64,000 nt of DNA from Cyclospora cayetanensis. Its lineage: Eukaryota > Apicomplexa > Conoidasida > Eucoccidiorida > Eimeriidae. Below are positions 34,976-47,500 of the stretch, one piece after another. The DNA lies in contig NW_020312036.1 in NCBI RefSeq assembly GCF_002999335.1, positions 620,001 to 684,000 of the forward strand, written 5' to 3'. Every line of letters starts with the position of its first letter. Position 1 is the stretch's first letter. The translations under genes were made by a program, and so were the position numbers. Below the pieces are notes generated by a model. The model made no database searches and was not told the origin of the DNA. It saw only the letters and a list, made by a program, of their open reading frames with translations.

Positions 34976-35892
34976 GACGGCTTTCCCCATGTACAGAGCC
35001 ACTACTAAAGCTTTTTTCGTTCTGCAATACATGCCACAAGGATCACTCGCTTCCTTTCGTTTGCGGGGCATACAGTTTACCGGCTGATAAAATCTTTAAG
35101 TACTCGCCCCTCCTTTGGCCGTCATACTTTTTCTGGGGCATAATTCCATCGATGCATTTGCTAAGAATTTCATTGGACAAACAATACTCCGCTTTGCCAC
35201 CTGTTGAGTTACTATTTTTACATCAGCTTGGGAGCCAGCTCCTGCCGTCTCAACCAGAGTTGCGCTACCTCCAGCTTCCATCATCTACTCTTATTTTCAG
35301 ACCGTTGTCAAACACAATCAAGATTTGAAATAGCCAGTTGGCTTTATCAAAAGTGGACAGCTGCTTTATGGAAATATGGCATTCTTCTGTATTTACAGGC
35401 AGTGCACGAAGGGAGGAACAGCTGCGTCGAACCATGAAGTGCTGGCAACCCTAAAAAACGAACTCTGCGGTAGAGAACATTTAGCTCCCGACCCTATACA
35501 AGCACAGCAAAAAGTTAGTGAGTATTATTCCGAAGGATCATCTTCCTCTTCCCGACTTCATCTTTTCGGGTTCCGATGCTGGGGGGAGAGGGGCAATTAG
35601 GGTGCAAGTAGTTCGACTCCTTAAGCACTCCAAGCATTCACATCTAGTGTCACGTAACATTTCGGGCAAAGACACATTACACCGCGGTGTATCCTGTTAT
35701 GGCAATGACTCGCTGCTGGAAGCTTGTGAATGCCGTACCTGCGAGGAGCGTAATATCTGCCCTCAAAAGACCGGGACTAGAAAGCCTCAAAAAGTTATTG
35801 CTGGGGAGAACATGAAGTCCGAGGGATACAGTATCATATGACTTCCAACTGTCTGCTAATGAGACAAACCAATATTTTCTCTAGTTAGAGCC

Positions 35893-36332
35893 TTAGTCGT
35901 TGCAGCACTGTACAGTCAGCACACGAGGAGTAATATCCAGTGTGATGTGCAAGTATCGCTTCCTCTGAGGGATATATATAAGCATTGCATGTTTAGAAGC
36001 CTTAAGACTCCTTACTGCTGCCACTAACAAAGGGCTATACTTGTATCCTCCGCGACATAGACATAGCTTATTTATGTCAAACAGTGGGCTTTGGACAGCA
36101 GGTTGTTCGAATGTAGGCAACCATGTGCCGCAAGGCAGGCCTGAATGTAGGCCCCGGAGAGGAAAATTACTAGGATATTTACATAAGTGCTATTTATTCT
36201 GAACATAAACGCAGCAGAGAGACTTACTGAACGGTGTCCCAAACTTTCCGCCACGGTAAATACTTGGTTGACACACGTGAACGTACATTCGGAGCTTGAT
36301 ACTTTACAACCACCTTTTAAAGTTCTAGACAC
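35893..36332 (-). pseudogene. reverse transcriptase palm/thumb remnants of another retroelement
   Basis: At about 36200-36113 the minus strand encodes STYVNILVIFLSG, matching the YxDDILxFS active-site block with both Asp residues lost (YVNI). In another frame, 36120-35893 encodes SPLFDINK...YSPLLVAAVRSLKA...LIYIPQRKRYLHITLDI, matching the RT-connection block (APLxxLxxK ... F..LK..L...PxLxxPD...f.l.tDaS). The order is correct for one element with a frameshift. It lies upstream of the gag remnant on this strand, so it belongs to a different insertion. Confidence 0.5.
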
Positions 36333-39300
36333 TAATTAGGCTTAGGGTGAAAATTTATACTCACTTCTGAGTCAACTGTTCACGAGAGAATGCATTGTCA
36401 CCAAAGCGGAGGCCTTGAAGAGAGAACTCGACAAATGTTCCCTTTGCCGTGCGAAGCTGAACTTAGGTTCTGGAGGAAATGCCGCCTACATACTGTCACG
36501 ATGATACTCAGTCATTTATTTAAAATTTTACTGCCATCTATGGAAGTAATGATATGTCTTGCCTTCAGAGCGAATTACCCTGTATATGTATACCCTGTCC
36601 TACTGAGTAGCTGGCCCACCGGCAGAACCGTACAGTGTCCGGAATCACTAAAAGTATCCCAGGACGAAAACGAAAAAGCCTCCTTTGCTGGTATTCTCAG
36701 TCCCTTTTCGGAGGTCCCCTTGGGTAACTCACATCAAAGTGTTGCTCTTTCTACTGAAGGCGTGTGACGTGTGGTGAGGGGTGCGAACCCACGAACTGCG
36801 TATTAAAAACGCTCATTAGACAATTACTCAAGCAGTGCGCGATAGAATATTTCAATTCATTGATATTCCGCGCAAGAATGTCTTCTGGACATGGCAAATC
36901 AGTGATCAGTGTGATATTGCCTCATTTCGCCTAGCCTCAGCCATCCGTCTTTGCAACGGAAACATAAATAGCATGAGTGACTGTACATGGATCAGAGGCC
37001 ATTAAGTATCCACTACATGTGCAGCAAGGCTGTTGAGCTAAATTTTGGCACTGTTGCACTCACACGTTTGATACATTAAGATACTGCTCGCACAAGGCCT
37101 TCAACTGTTCTTTTTGTAGCCGGTAATGAACCTTATTTCGGATCTAAGAAGCAGCGAGAGGAAATGGATGAAGGTAACGGTGTTGCGCAGGCTGCTTGCG
37201 GTTGAAAGCGAGCTGTCACGGTGATTCCGCCTGGCAAAACGTGGGTAGCTTTGCATTTCTTGTGCACATTCCCCAGTCCTTCGATAGAATACTGAGAATC
37301 ACCTCACCAGAGTTGGGAATACCAATTCCTTTTGCTTGCACCGAAACTTTCTAAAAATAGATTGGCTTAAGGTCAGCATGCTTAAACTTGTTCATGAAAA
37401 CTTGATGTGTAATTGTTACTGCACACTTTTTTGTACAAGTGAGTTTTCATCTTTTCCTTTCCAAACTCAGTATGCAAAGCCTCTCCTTTCATAGTTTTGC
37501 GCAATTTCTCCAACTAGTAGCACACCATATTTCATAGCTCGCGGCAAACCTTACTAGACGTCAACATTCGTTGCTGCTGCATTGAATCGTTCGAAGGCGC
37601 CAGCTGGAGCTTCAAACCCTAAAAGCCCATGTTACGATACTAAATCCTATTCTCAGCTCGAATTTAGATGCGTTGACGTCGACAGAGTGGGAAACACATT
37701 GAATGCAGGGCGTTTCCAAGGGTGGTGCTGAAATGCCCCCCGCATGTACGCTGGTTCTTAAACTAAAGCTATGCACTCCTTTAGAGATGCGAAACAAACC
37801 TACTCGAAAAAAGTCACACATGTCGTGCATAAGCACAATACAGATCCTAAAGTAGTTCTGGTGCCTGTTTCTACAGCTGAATTGAAATCCCTTTAGAATA
37901 ACGCGCCAGGGTTCCGGCTTTGTGAGGCTTGCTCCAGCGGCCAAAATAAAAACGCACCATCGTTGTACTTTTCTCCAGCAGTGTTTGCACATTGGAATGG
38001 CATATTGAAATAATAGTAGAGCTCTGGCGAACGAACCAACACAAGCCACGCGTGGGCTCTAGAATTTCTCTGCTGCCGAAGGGGCCTAGGGGAAGAAGCC
38101 TTGTTGCCTTATTCTTATGCTTGCCTGTCAATTTGGTGCTTTTTGTGTATTGTCTTTCTATTAGTTGCTTTATCCACTGCTTTTCTTCTCTGAGGACATC
38201 AGGGGCTCATTTAGAACATGCACGCCTGCTTGTCTAAACTGCTGTGATTGGAAGATTTCATAATTTGCACGTGTTGCCTCAGTGCTTCAGTATGCTTAGA
38301 AAGGAAGGGGCATTGTGGCAGGGGTGAGTTCTACAGAGATTCCCTACCTTCTGGATACATATGCCCCCAGAGGCGAGTGAAAGGGAGACCCCATGAGGCT
38401 CCCTGGAAGTGTTCAGGTGCCTACAGCTATCGCGAATAGGGCGAAGTATAAACCAAGACGCATCTAGTTAGTACTAAGTGTACCTATGCCACTACAAAAG
38501 CCATAAGGGGTAGTCCTCGCGCTGCTCTTGAGGACCAGATAAACAAACCAAACGGCTGACTGACAATAAGCAGAGGAGGTCAGGGTTCTCTATTGACGAC
38601 TGTCCACTACGGTGTATGTACTGGCGAGCCGACCAGGGGGACATGCTACAACCTCACAAGATGGAAATACAATCCTTTTTGCATTTCGTTGCATCGCTTT
38701 CCATCTCGTTGGCTAGCGACGCACGCAAAAGCACGCATAGAAGGGGCATCTCAGTAGCAGGGTTTACCGGGCTCTTCCCCCCAGCCCTCCGGCCTGAGTG
38801 CTGATATTTCTACCAGCTAAGAACCAGTTATAAGGACAGGCTGGATGGGGAAAACTCAGGCATTCTGGCCATTTAGAAGCACACGAAAGGGGCTGCTGTG
38901 TGCCAGCACCTACGCGTAGGTTCGTTTTGGGGTCGCTTCCCTATTCTGCTGAAGGGAATAGGGCGTACCCGCTACGAGCTAAAAAGTCGTTATGCATTGT
39001 TACCATAGCAGATAAGAGGAGTGATATTCCAGAGTAATAAGCAAACAAATCTACGTCTGCATGCTTTGATACACTGCCTTGTGCATGCAGTTCTCCAGAG
39101 TGTTACTCTGAAAATGCCGTAGAGTCTCCAGGCCATAATTCAAGAGTTCCCAGTTGCAGCCTGACCCTTTTTCTCAGAGACCGTGATGTATCCTATTCCT
39201 TCATAGTTTCCAACACTCGGCTCAGGAGCCCCCTCTAACTGCAGAAGAGCAATGACATTAAAGAAAATTTAGCATCTAAGTGGTCCTTCCCTGTGGCCAT

Positions 39301-39548
39301 CCTACACACTTACCTCTGTCCTTCCTTCCAAAATAGCTCTCAATTTCCCTATCAGGATGTCTCCTCTCTTGTCGACATCTGCAACTTTCACCCTTTCCCC
39401 ACTTATCCTTCCCTCAGGCTCTGCCCTGGCTTCCTTCTGTTCATGTACTCTCGTGGTGAACCTGGTCGTGCAACATTGTGACACCCTCTCTCACCCACCA
39501 GTAGAAAGCGTGTTTGCATAGCCGGCAACTTTGCTGTTGCCACTGCCA
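36333..39548. other. gene-poor block, no gene supported
   Basis: About 3.2 kb without a credible gene. A minus-strand frame at 38049-37612 has a segment (LMHDMCDFFRVG..RISKGVHSFSL) faintly like the RT FSKxDLxSGYHQ block, which would suit an upstream part of the 36.3-35.9 kb remnant. It is too weak to call. The rest shows no repeat array or RNA gene. Confidence 0.4.
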
Positions 39549-42500
39549 CTACAGTAACTGGGCTGCATCTAGCTCCAGACGTCCTTTCATAACACTTCTT
39601 CTATCGCTACCTACACCACCTAGTGCCTTTCCTAATACATCCACGTATCCATAGAGGTTAGTAGACATGGTCAATGAGGCGGGTCGTACCTGTATCTGAA
39701 TGATATCTGTTGCTAGTTCGACGGTGTCCCAGCCCGGTGGGGCCTCGAATTCCTTCAAGTATTCGTCCTGTTGAGTGAGGCGTTTCCTAATAACGATGTT
39801 GTCTCTTATGTCCATTCCCGTCTTCCTAAAATCTGCCGTCAGTGTCACCTCGTAATTTACATCAAACAATGAACCCTTCACCGATTGCTGCAAAGGGGCC
39901 CGCACAGAAAATGGAAGACCTTATTGATCCGCTTGCATTGAAGCAGCGGCAGAGACTTGGGAATGATAGCGTGTGCACGCATATTTAAGATTATGTGCAA
40001 GCCGCGCCAGTTCCAGTTCGCTATGCCGAACCTTTCGTGCAGCAGAGTTGAGCAAACGACACATGCACGTGGAGTCAGCGACGCACAGTACCTATGGAAC
40101 CGGCTGGCCAGACACCTCCCCTGAGCTGTTAAGAGACATTGCTGATGAGATATGTGAGGAGCCCCACTTGTATGCCTCTTCACGTACCTGCAGGTCAAAT
40201 GGGATTTCCACTTCTGCTCGCATGGCATTTTCCCCCTTGAGAAAATACCCAGGGGGGATGTAGGAGACTTGCTGATAAACCATCCGGTTACGAACAACGT
40301 ACGGCCTCAGACCAGGAGCCCTGAGGGTCTGCTCACATAGACATGAACGTGCGTGCAACTGCCTACTGATAAGATGACATAAAACCCGGTCGCAATAGGC
40401 GTGTGTGCCGGGTTACCACCACCCGCTGACTGCAATAAAAAATACTCAAAGAAAGGCCAGACAGAGGACTTGTGTGTAGATGCTGGGGTTCTGAACTTCC
40501 TCATACATTCAAACTACAGCAGATATGCCCACATAGGAATATGAGGTAGGATATCAACTAGACAGCTTCTCCAAGACCGGCGGCTAATCAAGAGAAAACA
40601 GCATGCTGGTCTGAACCCGCCATGCGAGCAGACAGGAAGTCGCTTACCGTGACACGCCAGAGACCTAGGACCACTTCAGTTAGAGAGTAATTTGAAGGGT
40701 TTTCCATTTCCAGAAACACCTCCAGCACTGCGCCAAGCACATAAACGTAGACGCAAACATTCAGGGCCTTGTGACAGGGTGGGAGGCCCTGGAGGGCATT
40801 AATGAATTGGCCAACCTGCAGCGCCATGCACGTCATGGAGAAAGCTGTGCACATACATCGAAACGCTTCGAAGCCTGAAAACAGCATAAGAAGGAGTTAA
40901 ATCCTTATACAGAGGCTGGTGCAAAGGCTGAGGTGCTGTGTATGAGCCCACAGCCGCCGTCTTGATAGAGCGAGGTGGTTAAGCCAACCCCAACGACAAC
41001 GAGGTGAGGTTTAAGACAAGGCAGAAACCGCCTTGACCGAATCGTCTGCTCCACCATGTGCGGTGGGGCCTTCTGCTGGAGAGGCTCCACCACAAACTGA
41101 CAGCCAATGGCAAACACACAGCGTATGCCTCTCTCACCGAGCAGCCGCAAATCCCACGTTGTGTTATCTCCCCTCTGGCCCATGGGTATCGCCGCGCGTT
41201 TGTAGGCTGCACTATGTAGGGACGCTGCCACCAGTAGCAGCAGGAAGAAAGAGTGCTAGGGAGACTCAGCTCTATGAACTCCTTTAAAGGCCTCTTCGAG
41301 AGGCAAGGATCCTCTGCCTTACTATCTCAAGCAGGTCTCCGAGCTTTAGGGGAAATCGTTTGATGCCGTCGCCGGTCTGGGGGGAGGCAGTGGGGATTGC
41401 AGAGGCAACAGCTGCAACGGAATCGTTGGCATCGTTGTTCGTTGCTGACACCCCATCTCGGGTACCACCACTGGCCATTTTATTGGCAGAGTCAACTTTG
41501 ATTGCTGCTTCGTTGATGCCTGTAGCAGATTCTCGGGCAGAAATGGGAGCGGCAGAGGCCGGACTGGGGGGCACTGCTATGGTAAATGAATGCACATCCT
41601 TCACACAAATAAGGCAGTCTTCGAAGTCAGCTCGTATCAGATACTTGACTTCCGCATTATACCTGATACAAGCAACTCACAGGAGCAGCTGCAAGTTCCG
41701 CTAAGCCTCAGAGACTGACTTAAGGTACCTGGAGCAGCCACATAATAAGAGTGCGTCCGTTGCCTTCTCTAATCCCTGCCTATGAGTGTAGACAACACAG
41801 TTGGAGCGGAGGACAAGAAGGAAGCAGCTGTGTGTATGAAGTTTTTTGCTTTTTTCTGCCCGCGAGCACCCGAGGCCTAGGAATGATATGAGAGCAGAGG
41901 CATAGGATAGGGATGGAAGGGGGGAGGGAGGGAATCCACGCAGCTCACTCGCCAGCCTCATCTTTGCTGACGTCCGCTCCGGCTACTGACACGGAGCCTG
42001 GGATGCCTAAAGGCAGAACGAAAATAAAGGGGAAGCGGTAATGGCCAGGGGACAGGCGGCCGTCTGGTGGTTCGTAGAGAGTCGCTTTTGAACGAAAGAT
42101 CTCCTTCCGTTCCTTTGCCTCTACACTCTTCGGCGGAGATCCATTTTCACAGAGCTGCCTGAACACCAGAACGTACCAAAGCGCAAGCATGCGCATTCTT
42201 ACGGAAAGATGCATCACGGAAAGATGGGAAAGGAAACTGGATGCGACACTTCAAAAGGGGATTGCAGCGTCATTTCGTCACTGATTATCCCATAGCACGA
42301 AAAAAGCCGAGTACACAATATACGGCAGCTTTTCTACTGCTGAGAACGATAGGACGTAATAGGGACTGCAGACGCCGCTAGGAGAAAGTGCGCCCATGTT
42401 AAGGGGGAGGAAGAGAGCTACCTGCGGGGAGGGCTCTTGAATGTGATGGCCTCAATCCCCGAGACGTCCAGCGTGAGTCTGGAAAATTCGATCTCAGAGA

Positions 42501-43268
42501 GCACATTCACGAAGACTTCACCAGACACATGCTGACCTATAGGAAGACGCAGCATCAGCCCTAAGACACACACGATTCACCTGGACTCATGCAAAAACAC
42601 GGGGGTGTTGAAAAGTGAACAATTTGCCAACTTATCCAACGCTGCAATACGAAGATAAGCTACAGTAGCCACCCACAAGCGCGGACCGGAGATGAGATGA
42701 AGAAACCAAGAGAGGTACAGTGTATCAGAGAGACAAAAAGAGGTGGGGCAGATGGAAACTGGCGTGTCCTCTGAGTTCAGTTTCGGAAAAAGCATTCTAT
42801 GTGCTGTGAGGATTCGTATGGGGAAATCGCGTTCCCTATTCATACGCCAAAGCCTTTAGGCAGAGGAGACTCTAAAAAAATACGCATTATAATGATTGCG
42901 CCTGTTCCCAGCGCTGGTGAGTGGCGGCAACAAAGGGCTTTTGCGCATAAGGGAAGGCAGAGACGAGCTGTATGACTAACGTCTTCCCTCGCTATCCGTT
43001 CACTGCCGCGAATTGACCAGCATATTCCCGTCTGTTTTGCTCTGCTGTCAATCCTGGTAGTCGGTGAAAGCGACCACTAGAGTGAGTGTTGGCTAAAGGC
43101 CTGCGCGCGGCTCCATGTGTTTTGTGAACAGCAACAGAAGCAGCAGTAGCCCGCTTCGACACCCGTGAATTTCCTTTCTCGATGCTGCGTGGATGTCTCA
43201 CCGACTTCGTACTGCGCTTGGGTTACAAAAATTTTGGCGCCGGTGACTTTGGAGAACTCGAGCCCCAT
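39549..43268 (-). CDS. arrestin-domain protein (N- and C-lobe)
   Basis: Probable cytosolic arrestin-fold adaptor; alpha-arrestins link membrane cargo to trafficking or ubiquitylation, but the partner here is unknown. Exons with consistent phases are 43268-43202, 42536-42422, 42158-41949, 41662-41323, 41096 to about 40952, 40874-40648, 40328-40188 and 39887-39549. The start MGLEFSKVTGAKIFV leads into YEVGQHVSGEVFVNV across exons 1/2, the typical arrestin Y.pGe.VsG.v strand pair. SPGHYRFPFIFVLPLGIPGS is the hallmark PG.y.fPF.f.LP..iPgS, followed by EYNAEVKYLIRA. A Ser/Ala/Thr-rich insert of about 60 residues interrupts exon 4. The C-lobe shows LEVFLEMENPSNYS, YQQVSYIPPG and SLFDVNYEVTL. Exon 5's end is ambiguous. 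An ATACAG/GTACGA donor in the last exon suggests a different 3' end is possible. No PPxY motif was seen. Confidence 0.82.
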
Positions 43269-44548
43269 CTCAGGTTTACCTGAGCGGGAAACCACAGGCA
43301 GATGGGAAAAAGTACAAGTAGCCGAGGCTGGAACGCCGTACACGAAAAGACGCACTATGAGCACAGGTCTTTACCACGAGCAACCGTACCCTTGGGGTTT
43401 TGTCGTGCATGTGGCTACTGGTGTCACTGGGGTCGTCTTTATTGACGGACCAATGAACTGCAGGCTCAAGTCGCGTCCGCCATGCGGGTGGCCCCCTGAG
43501 GGTAGGAGCGTAATCAGCGACTGAGGGCGATGTGTTCAATCGGAAGAGCCTCGAGTGCTTCCAGAGGTCTCACGAAGGCCCTTATTTTCGCGTATGTAAT
43601 AGGAAGGACCGCCGCGGACTGGCGCAAGGCTGCAGCACGCCCAAGGCTGGATAAGTCTACTACACCTTAGACGAGTGCAAGCAGCGGCACACGCCCTTTC
43701 TAAATGTATATTTTGTCGGATAATCACGAACTAATGATGAGTGAATGACCGATACCCCACAGTCTTCTCGGCAAACAGCTGAGAACCGCAATCAAGCAGC
43801 TGGATCGGCTCGTGGCAGCTCTCGTTATGGCCCACAGCGCAGGGGCCATGTGTTCTCTGCACTGGCTAAATGAGCTTACTCCAGGGTGCATAAAGACAAT
43901 AACGAAGGCCAGGCGAGCTGCATGCACGCGAAGTCGCGACATCTCCATGTCAGTGCCGCTGCACACCACCACCAGCGCCTTTCCCGTGCCAACAGCTGCC
44001 CTTTGCCCGTCCTTTCATTGCGTGGCTTAGTGCCTGCAGCCACTGTGGGTATTCATTCCCTCTGTAGCCTCATAAGAAAAATCTGTATTGCGTCTTGTCG
44101 AACTCCCAGGCTCTCCTGCCCGCTGCCGACGCGGCAATGCGGAAGGCGGAGCGCTTCGAAGACTCGGGCAGAAAAACTGGAATCCTTGGCGACCCAAACA
44201 GCCGCCTCTGGTGTACATTTGTGAATATTATTGTGTATTAACACACGAAGGAGTAGTAAACTCCCTAGGAAGGCAGCCTCTTGGCACTTGGCCGGTGGTC
44301 TGTGCAGCGTTCTGGTATTACATATTGACGAAGGCAGTATCGGAGGCGGCCCCAGAACGCAGTTCGCTTGGCACTACAGGGATTGGTATTCTTTCAACCA
44401 CACGTTGATCTTAAAGTCTTCACGGTGAGAGTGGAGTGCTGTCAACGACAGAAGCATCAAAGCATCGGCCAAAGGGCTACAAGCAACAACACAAGTAACA
44501 GCTGCATGGAATTTCGGGGCCGCAACTACTGCGGCCTAAGTGAATGCA
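43269..44548. other. divergent intergenic region (arrestin-like / giant protein)
   Basis: About 1.3 kb between divergent genes. The AATGCAG just before 44556 could be either a start-proximal sequence or a splice acceptor, so upstream exons of the giant gene may lie here. No frame was convincing enough to report. Confidence 0.35.
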
Positions 44549-47500
44549 ATGCAGGATCATGAACAGACTTCGCATGCCGCTGCTGAGGCCTTCTTGGCTG
44601 GGGCAGACCTTGACGACTTCCTCTTTGTCTTGCTTGACTCTCTGCATCCCTCATTCCCAGGCGACACAGCAGCGGTATCAGCTGCAGGTGTTGCACCTTC
44701 CGAACTCACTGAAGATGCAGGCGCTACTGGTCAATGCCACACCCAAGCGTCTGCCTCTGAAGGGCCTCCGCTTCTTGCGGTCCTCCGGGAGAGCTGGAGG
44801 CCTGCAAAGCTTCTGTATGACATACTGGAGCCTCCGGATGGCGAAGCAGCCACAGCAGTAGCCAAAGCGGAAAGTGAACACCAGCAGCAACAGAAAGGGG
44901 AAGTGGAGGACCTCGCGTTGCGCAACCTCGAGGTTGAACTAAGCTGTCCAGTCGCATGGGGGGTCTCTGCAGAGTTTCTTGCGGAAAAGCCCGTATACGC
45001 CTCGTGTCTTTCTGCGGGTGCCTCTCTTCTTTCATATGCCGAATCGGAGCCTGAGAGAGTTCTTCTAGCCATCAAGGCCTTTCTAGAGGTCCACCCAGCG
45101 GCGAAGGATCACCAAGTTGCGCTGCTCCTGCTGCTGCGGCTCCTTGTATTTCGGTGGGCTCTCTATCATCATCTGAAGCTGCACAAACGAGTGGAGTACA
45201 GTCTAAAACGTCCCTCTGTGGACGCTGGGGAGACTCCGGGCCTTTTCGATTACGCAGACGCCGCCAGCAACGCCTCAGAAAAGCCCGTCACAGGTACCGC
45301 AACAAGCGACCTCGCGACACCTGTCGCAGGTTGTCTGAGTGCAATCATTGCCTTCGCTATTCAAGAGGCTTCTGCGCTTGCGGACGGAGATGAGCGGAAG
45401 GAGCTCCTGGTAGAGGTATTACAAATATTGGCTTGCTGCGTGCCGCATATTGTTATCTCCAAGCTTCTGAAGGCGGTCAAAAAGGCAGGTACGGCTGGCC
45501 TGTAACCTGTCCAGTAGCATAAGCAGCAATCACCGTACATGCATATCGATTGAAGACTTCGTTCGTTTTCCAAGGATCGGCTGTAATTAGCGGTTTTGCA
45601 TTTCTGGCTGTAGGGCAAAGGGGGCCATTGCATGTGCTGCTGTTTGCCTCTTTGGTGCGGCTTGTCGCGCAGTTTTGCCATCTTCTGGTGGTCCGAACAT
45701 GACCGCGCATGACACTACAACTGCCGGTGCTGTCTGCAACTCCTCGCTGATCTTGCTGGAGAAGATTTTATTTTCGTCAGGCTGGCCTGCCATTTCCGTT
45801 TCGCTCACAAAGCAAGTGTTTGTAGTATTGCTGCAGGCAGTGTTGCTGCCGCTGCAGCCGGAGGAACCTGCCTTAGCACTGCAGCAGCAACAGAAAAGCC
45901 TTTCTCTCCCCATCCGATGGAGCATCTCTCTCCGGGCAGCGGAAGCTCTCAGCGCCTTTGCTTCGGTTGCAGCAATTGGGAACTGCCGCTCACTGCTGAT
46001 GACCCTTGAGCCGCAGCGGCAAGACACAAAAAGCGACAACGAGCCAAAGGCTGTGGAGTTGCAAAGCGCTCAGGAGGATGGTCTTGCAGCAGCAGCAACT
46101 GCTGCAGCGGAGGCAGCTCGAAGAGAGGGCACAAGGCCACCCGGTGGAGAAGGGGGCTGCGGTATTGAATACCTTCCTTTGATGGCAGCAGCAGCGGAAA
46201 GACTTGCATACATCTTACTGCCGCGCATGCTGCTCGCTAGGGCTCCCTCCGGCGTCGTTACTGCGCTTCTACGGGCGGCTACTATGCTGCTCCTGCTGCC
46301 TATACACCTCAGCACTCCTCTAATGCTCAGGAGCCGGGAGGATGAGCAATCAGGAATGGTGCGGCATGACCCGGTGCTGCTCCTGCTGCAGTTGCTCCTC
46401 CTGCATATTAGCAGTGAGATCTCTGGCATTCCTGCCGCTGATCTTTTGCAGGACGACCCGCATAGGAGCTATACTGCAGCACCAGCAAGCGTTCAGGACC
46501 AACACACGGCCCTAAAGAAGCAGCAGCAGCAACTGCTAGAGCAGGGGGGGCTGGAAACAGCGGCTGCCGCTGCCGCGGCTGCCGCAGGTTCCCCAGCGAC
46601 AGACGAGGGAGATGTGCATCAGGGCGCTGCAGCGTACAGGCAGCGTCTGCTACTGCATGAGAAGACCGTCGCCACACAACAATTGGAGGAAACTGTGTAT
46701 AGGGGCGATAACCACACCGGCAGTGTCAACAATAGCGATACTGGTTTTGGAGATGGCGTCAAGCTGGAAGGACCCCGAGCAGCTGCCTTCTTTACGCATG
46801 TTGCCACCTCTCTCTCGCATCTTGCTGAAGTGCTCTCTGAGGGAGAGTATCACTGGAGAATAGCGCAGCGTGCGGCCGAGATGCAAACCGTCCTGCTCTT
46901 ACTGCTGCTGCACACGAGCAGACGCTGCCTGACACCCAGAGATCCTCTTCGAGACAGTCTCGCAGACGAAACTCTTAAGACGCTCGTACTCCCGTGAGCC
47001 CTGCACAACCCTTTCCTCTCCAGAGAGCAGCAGAACGCATGGCGCTGCTGCTATCTCTGCCGCTGCATACACAGGACAGTAGCAAACCATACTGCAGCAG
47101 CGGTTGCCGTGACAACTTCGAGTCTCGCTTACCGGAGGTTCCCAGAGCCACAGCGTATGGAGACGTCCCCTGTGATAGGCATACACACTGGCCTCCACGT
47201 GATGCCTTGTGCTTCTGCATTTGCAGGATCGTGGCTGCCGCAGTATCCTCCCTCAGCGCCGTGCAGATGCAGCACGACGCGAAGACATCGGAGCTTCCTG
47301 CAGCAGCAAACGGGCGGAATGCTCTGATGCAGCCATGCCATCCGGCGCTGGCACGGCTTACCGCCGTGTCGGCCATTGCTGCTCCGCCTCCTGCTGCTGC
47401 AGCCGTTGCTGCTGCCTGCTGGAGTGGCGCTAAGGCCCCTCCGTACCTGCAAGAAGTAGGTTGGGTGGTTCACGCAGTAAACAAGGCGGCATCAACAGGG

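Larger units (their letters stand above)
30766..35600 (-). mobile_element. decayed Ty3/gypsy-type LTR retroelement (minus strand)
   Basis: Reading the minus strand from high to low coordinates gives the expected order: a gag-like segment (34975-34728), a retropepsin-like segment (34268-34167), an RNase H C-terminal segment (33488-33426), and possibly an integrase fragment near 32.0 kb. A C-rich/G-rich motif near 35560-35600 and the repeat at 30766-30965 may mark the two ends. Reverse transcriptase is missing between protease and RNase H: only about 700 bases separate them, against about 1.5 kb needed, so there is an internal deletion. All frames are broken. Confidence 0.5.

Noticed and set aside
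37612..38049. Minus-strand frame with a vague RT FSKxDL-like segment
   Set aside because: Only a few scattered matches and about 1.4 kb from the next RT block, far more than expected; kept only as a note on the gap.
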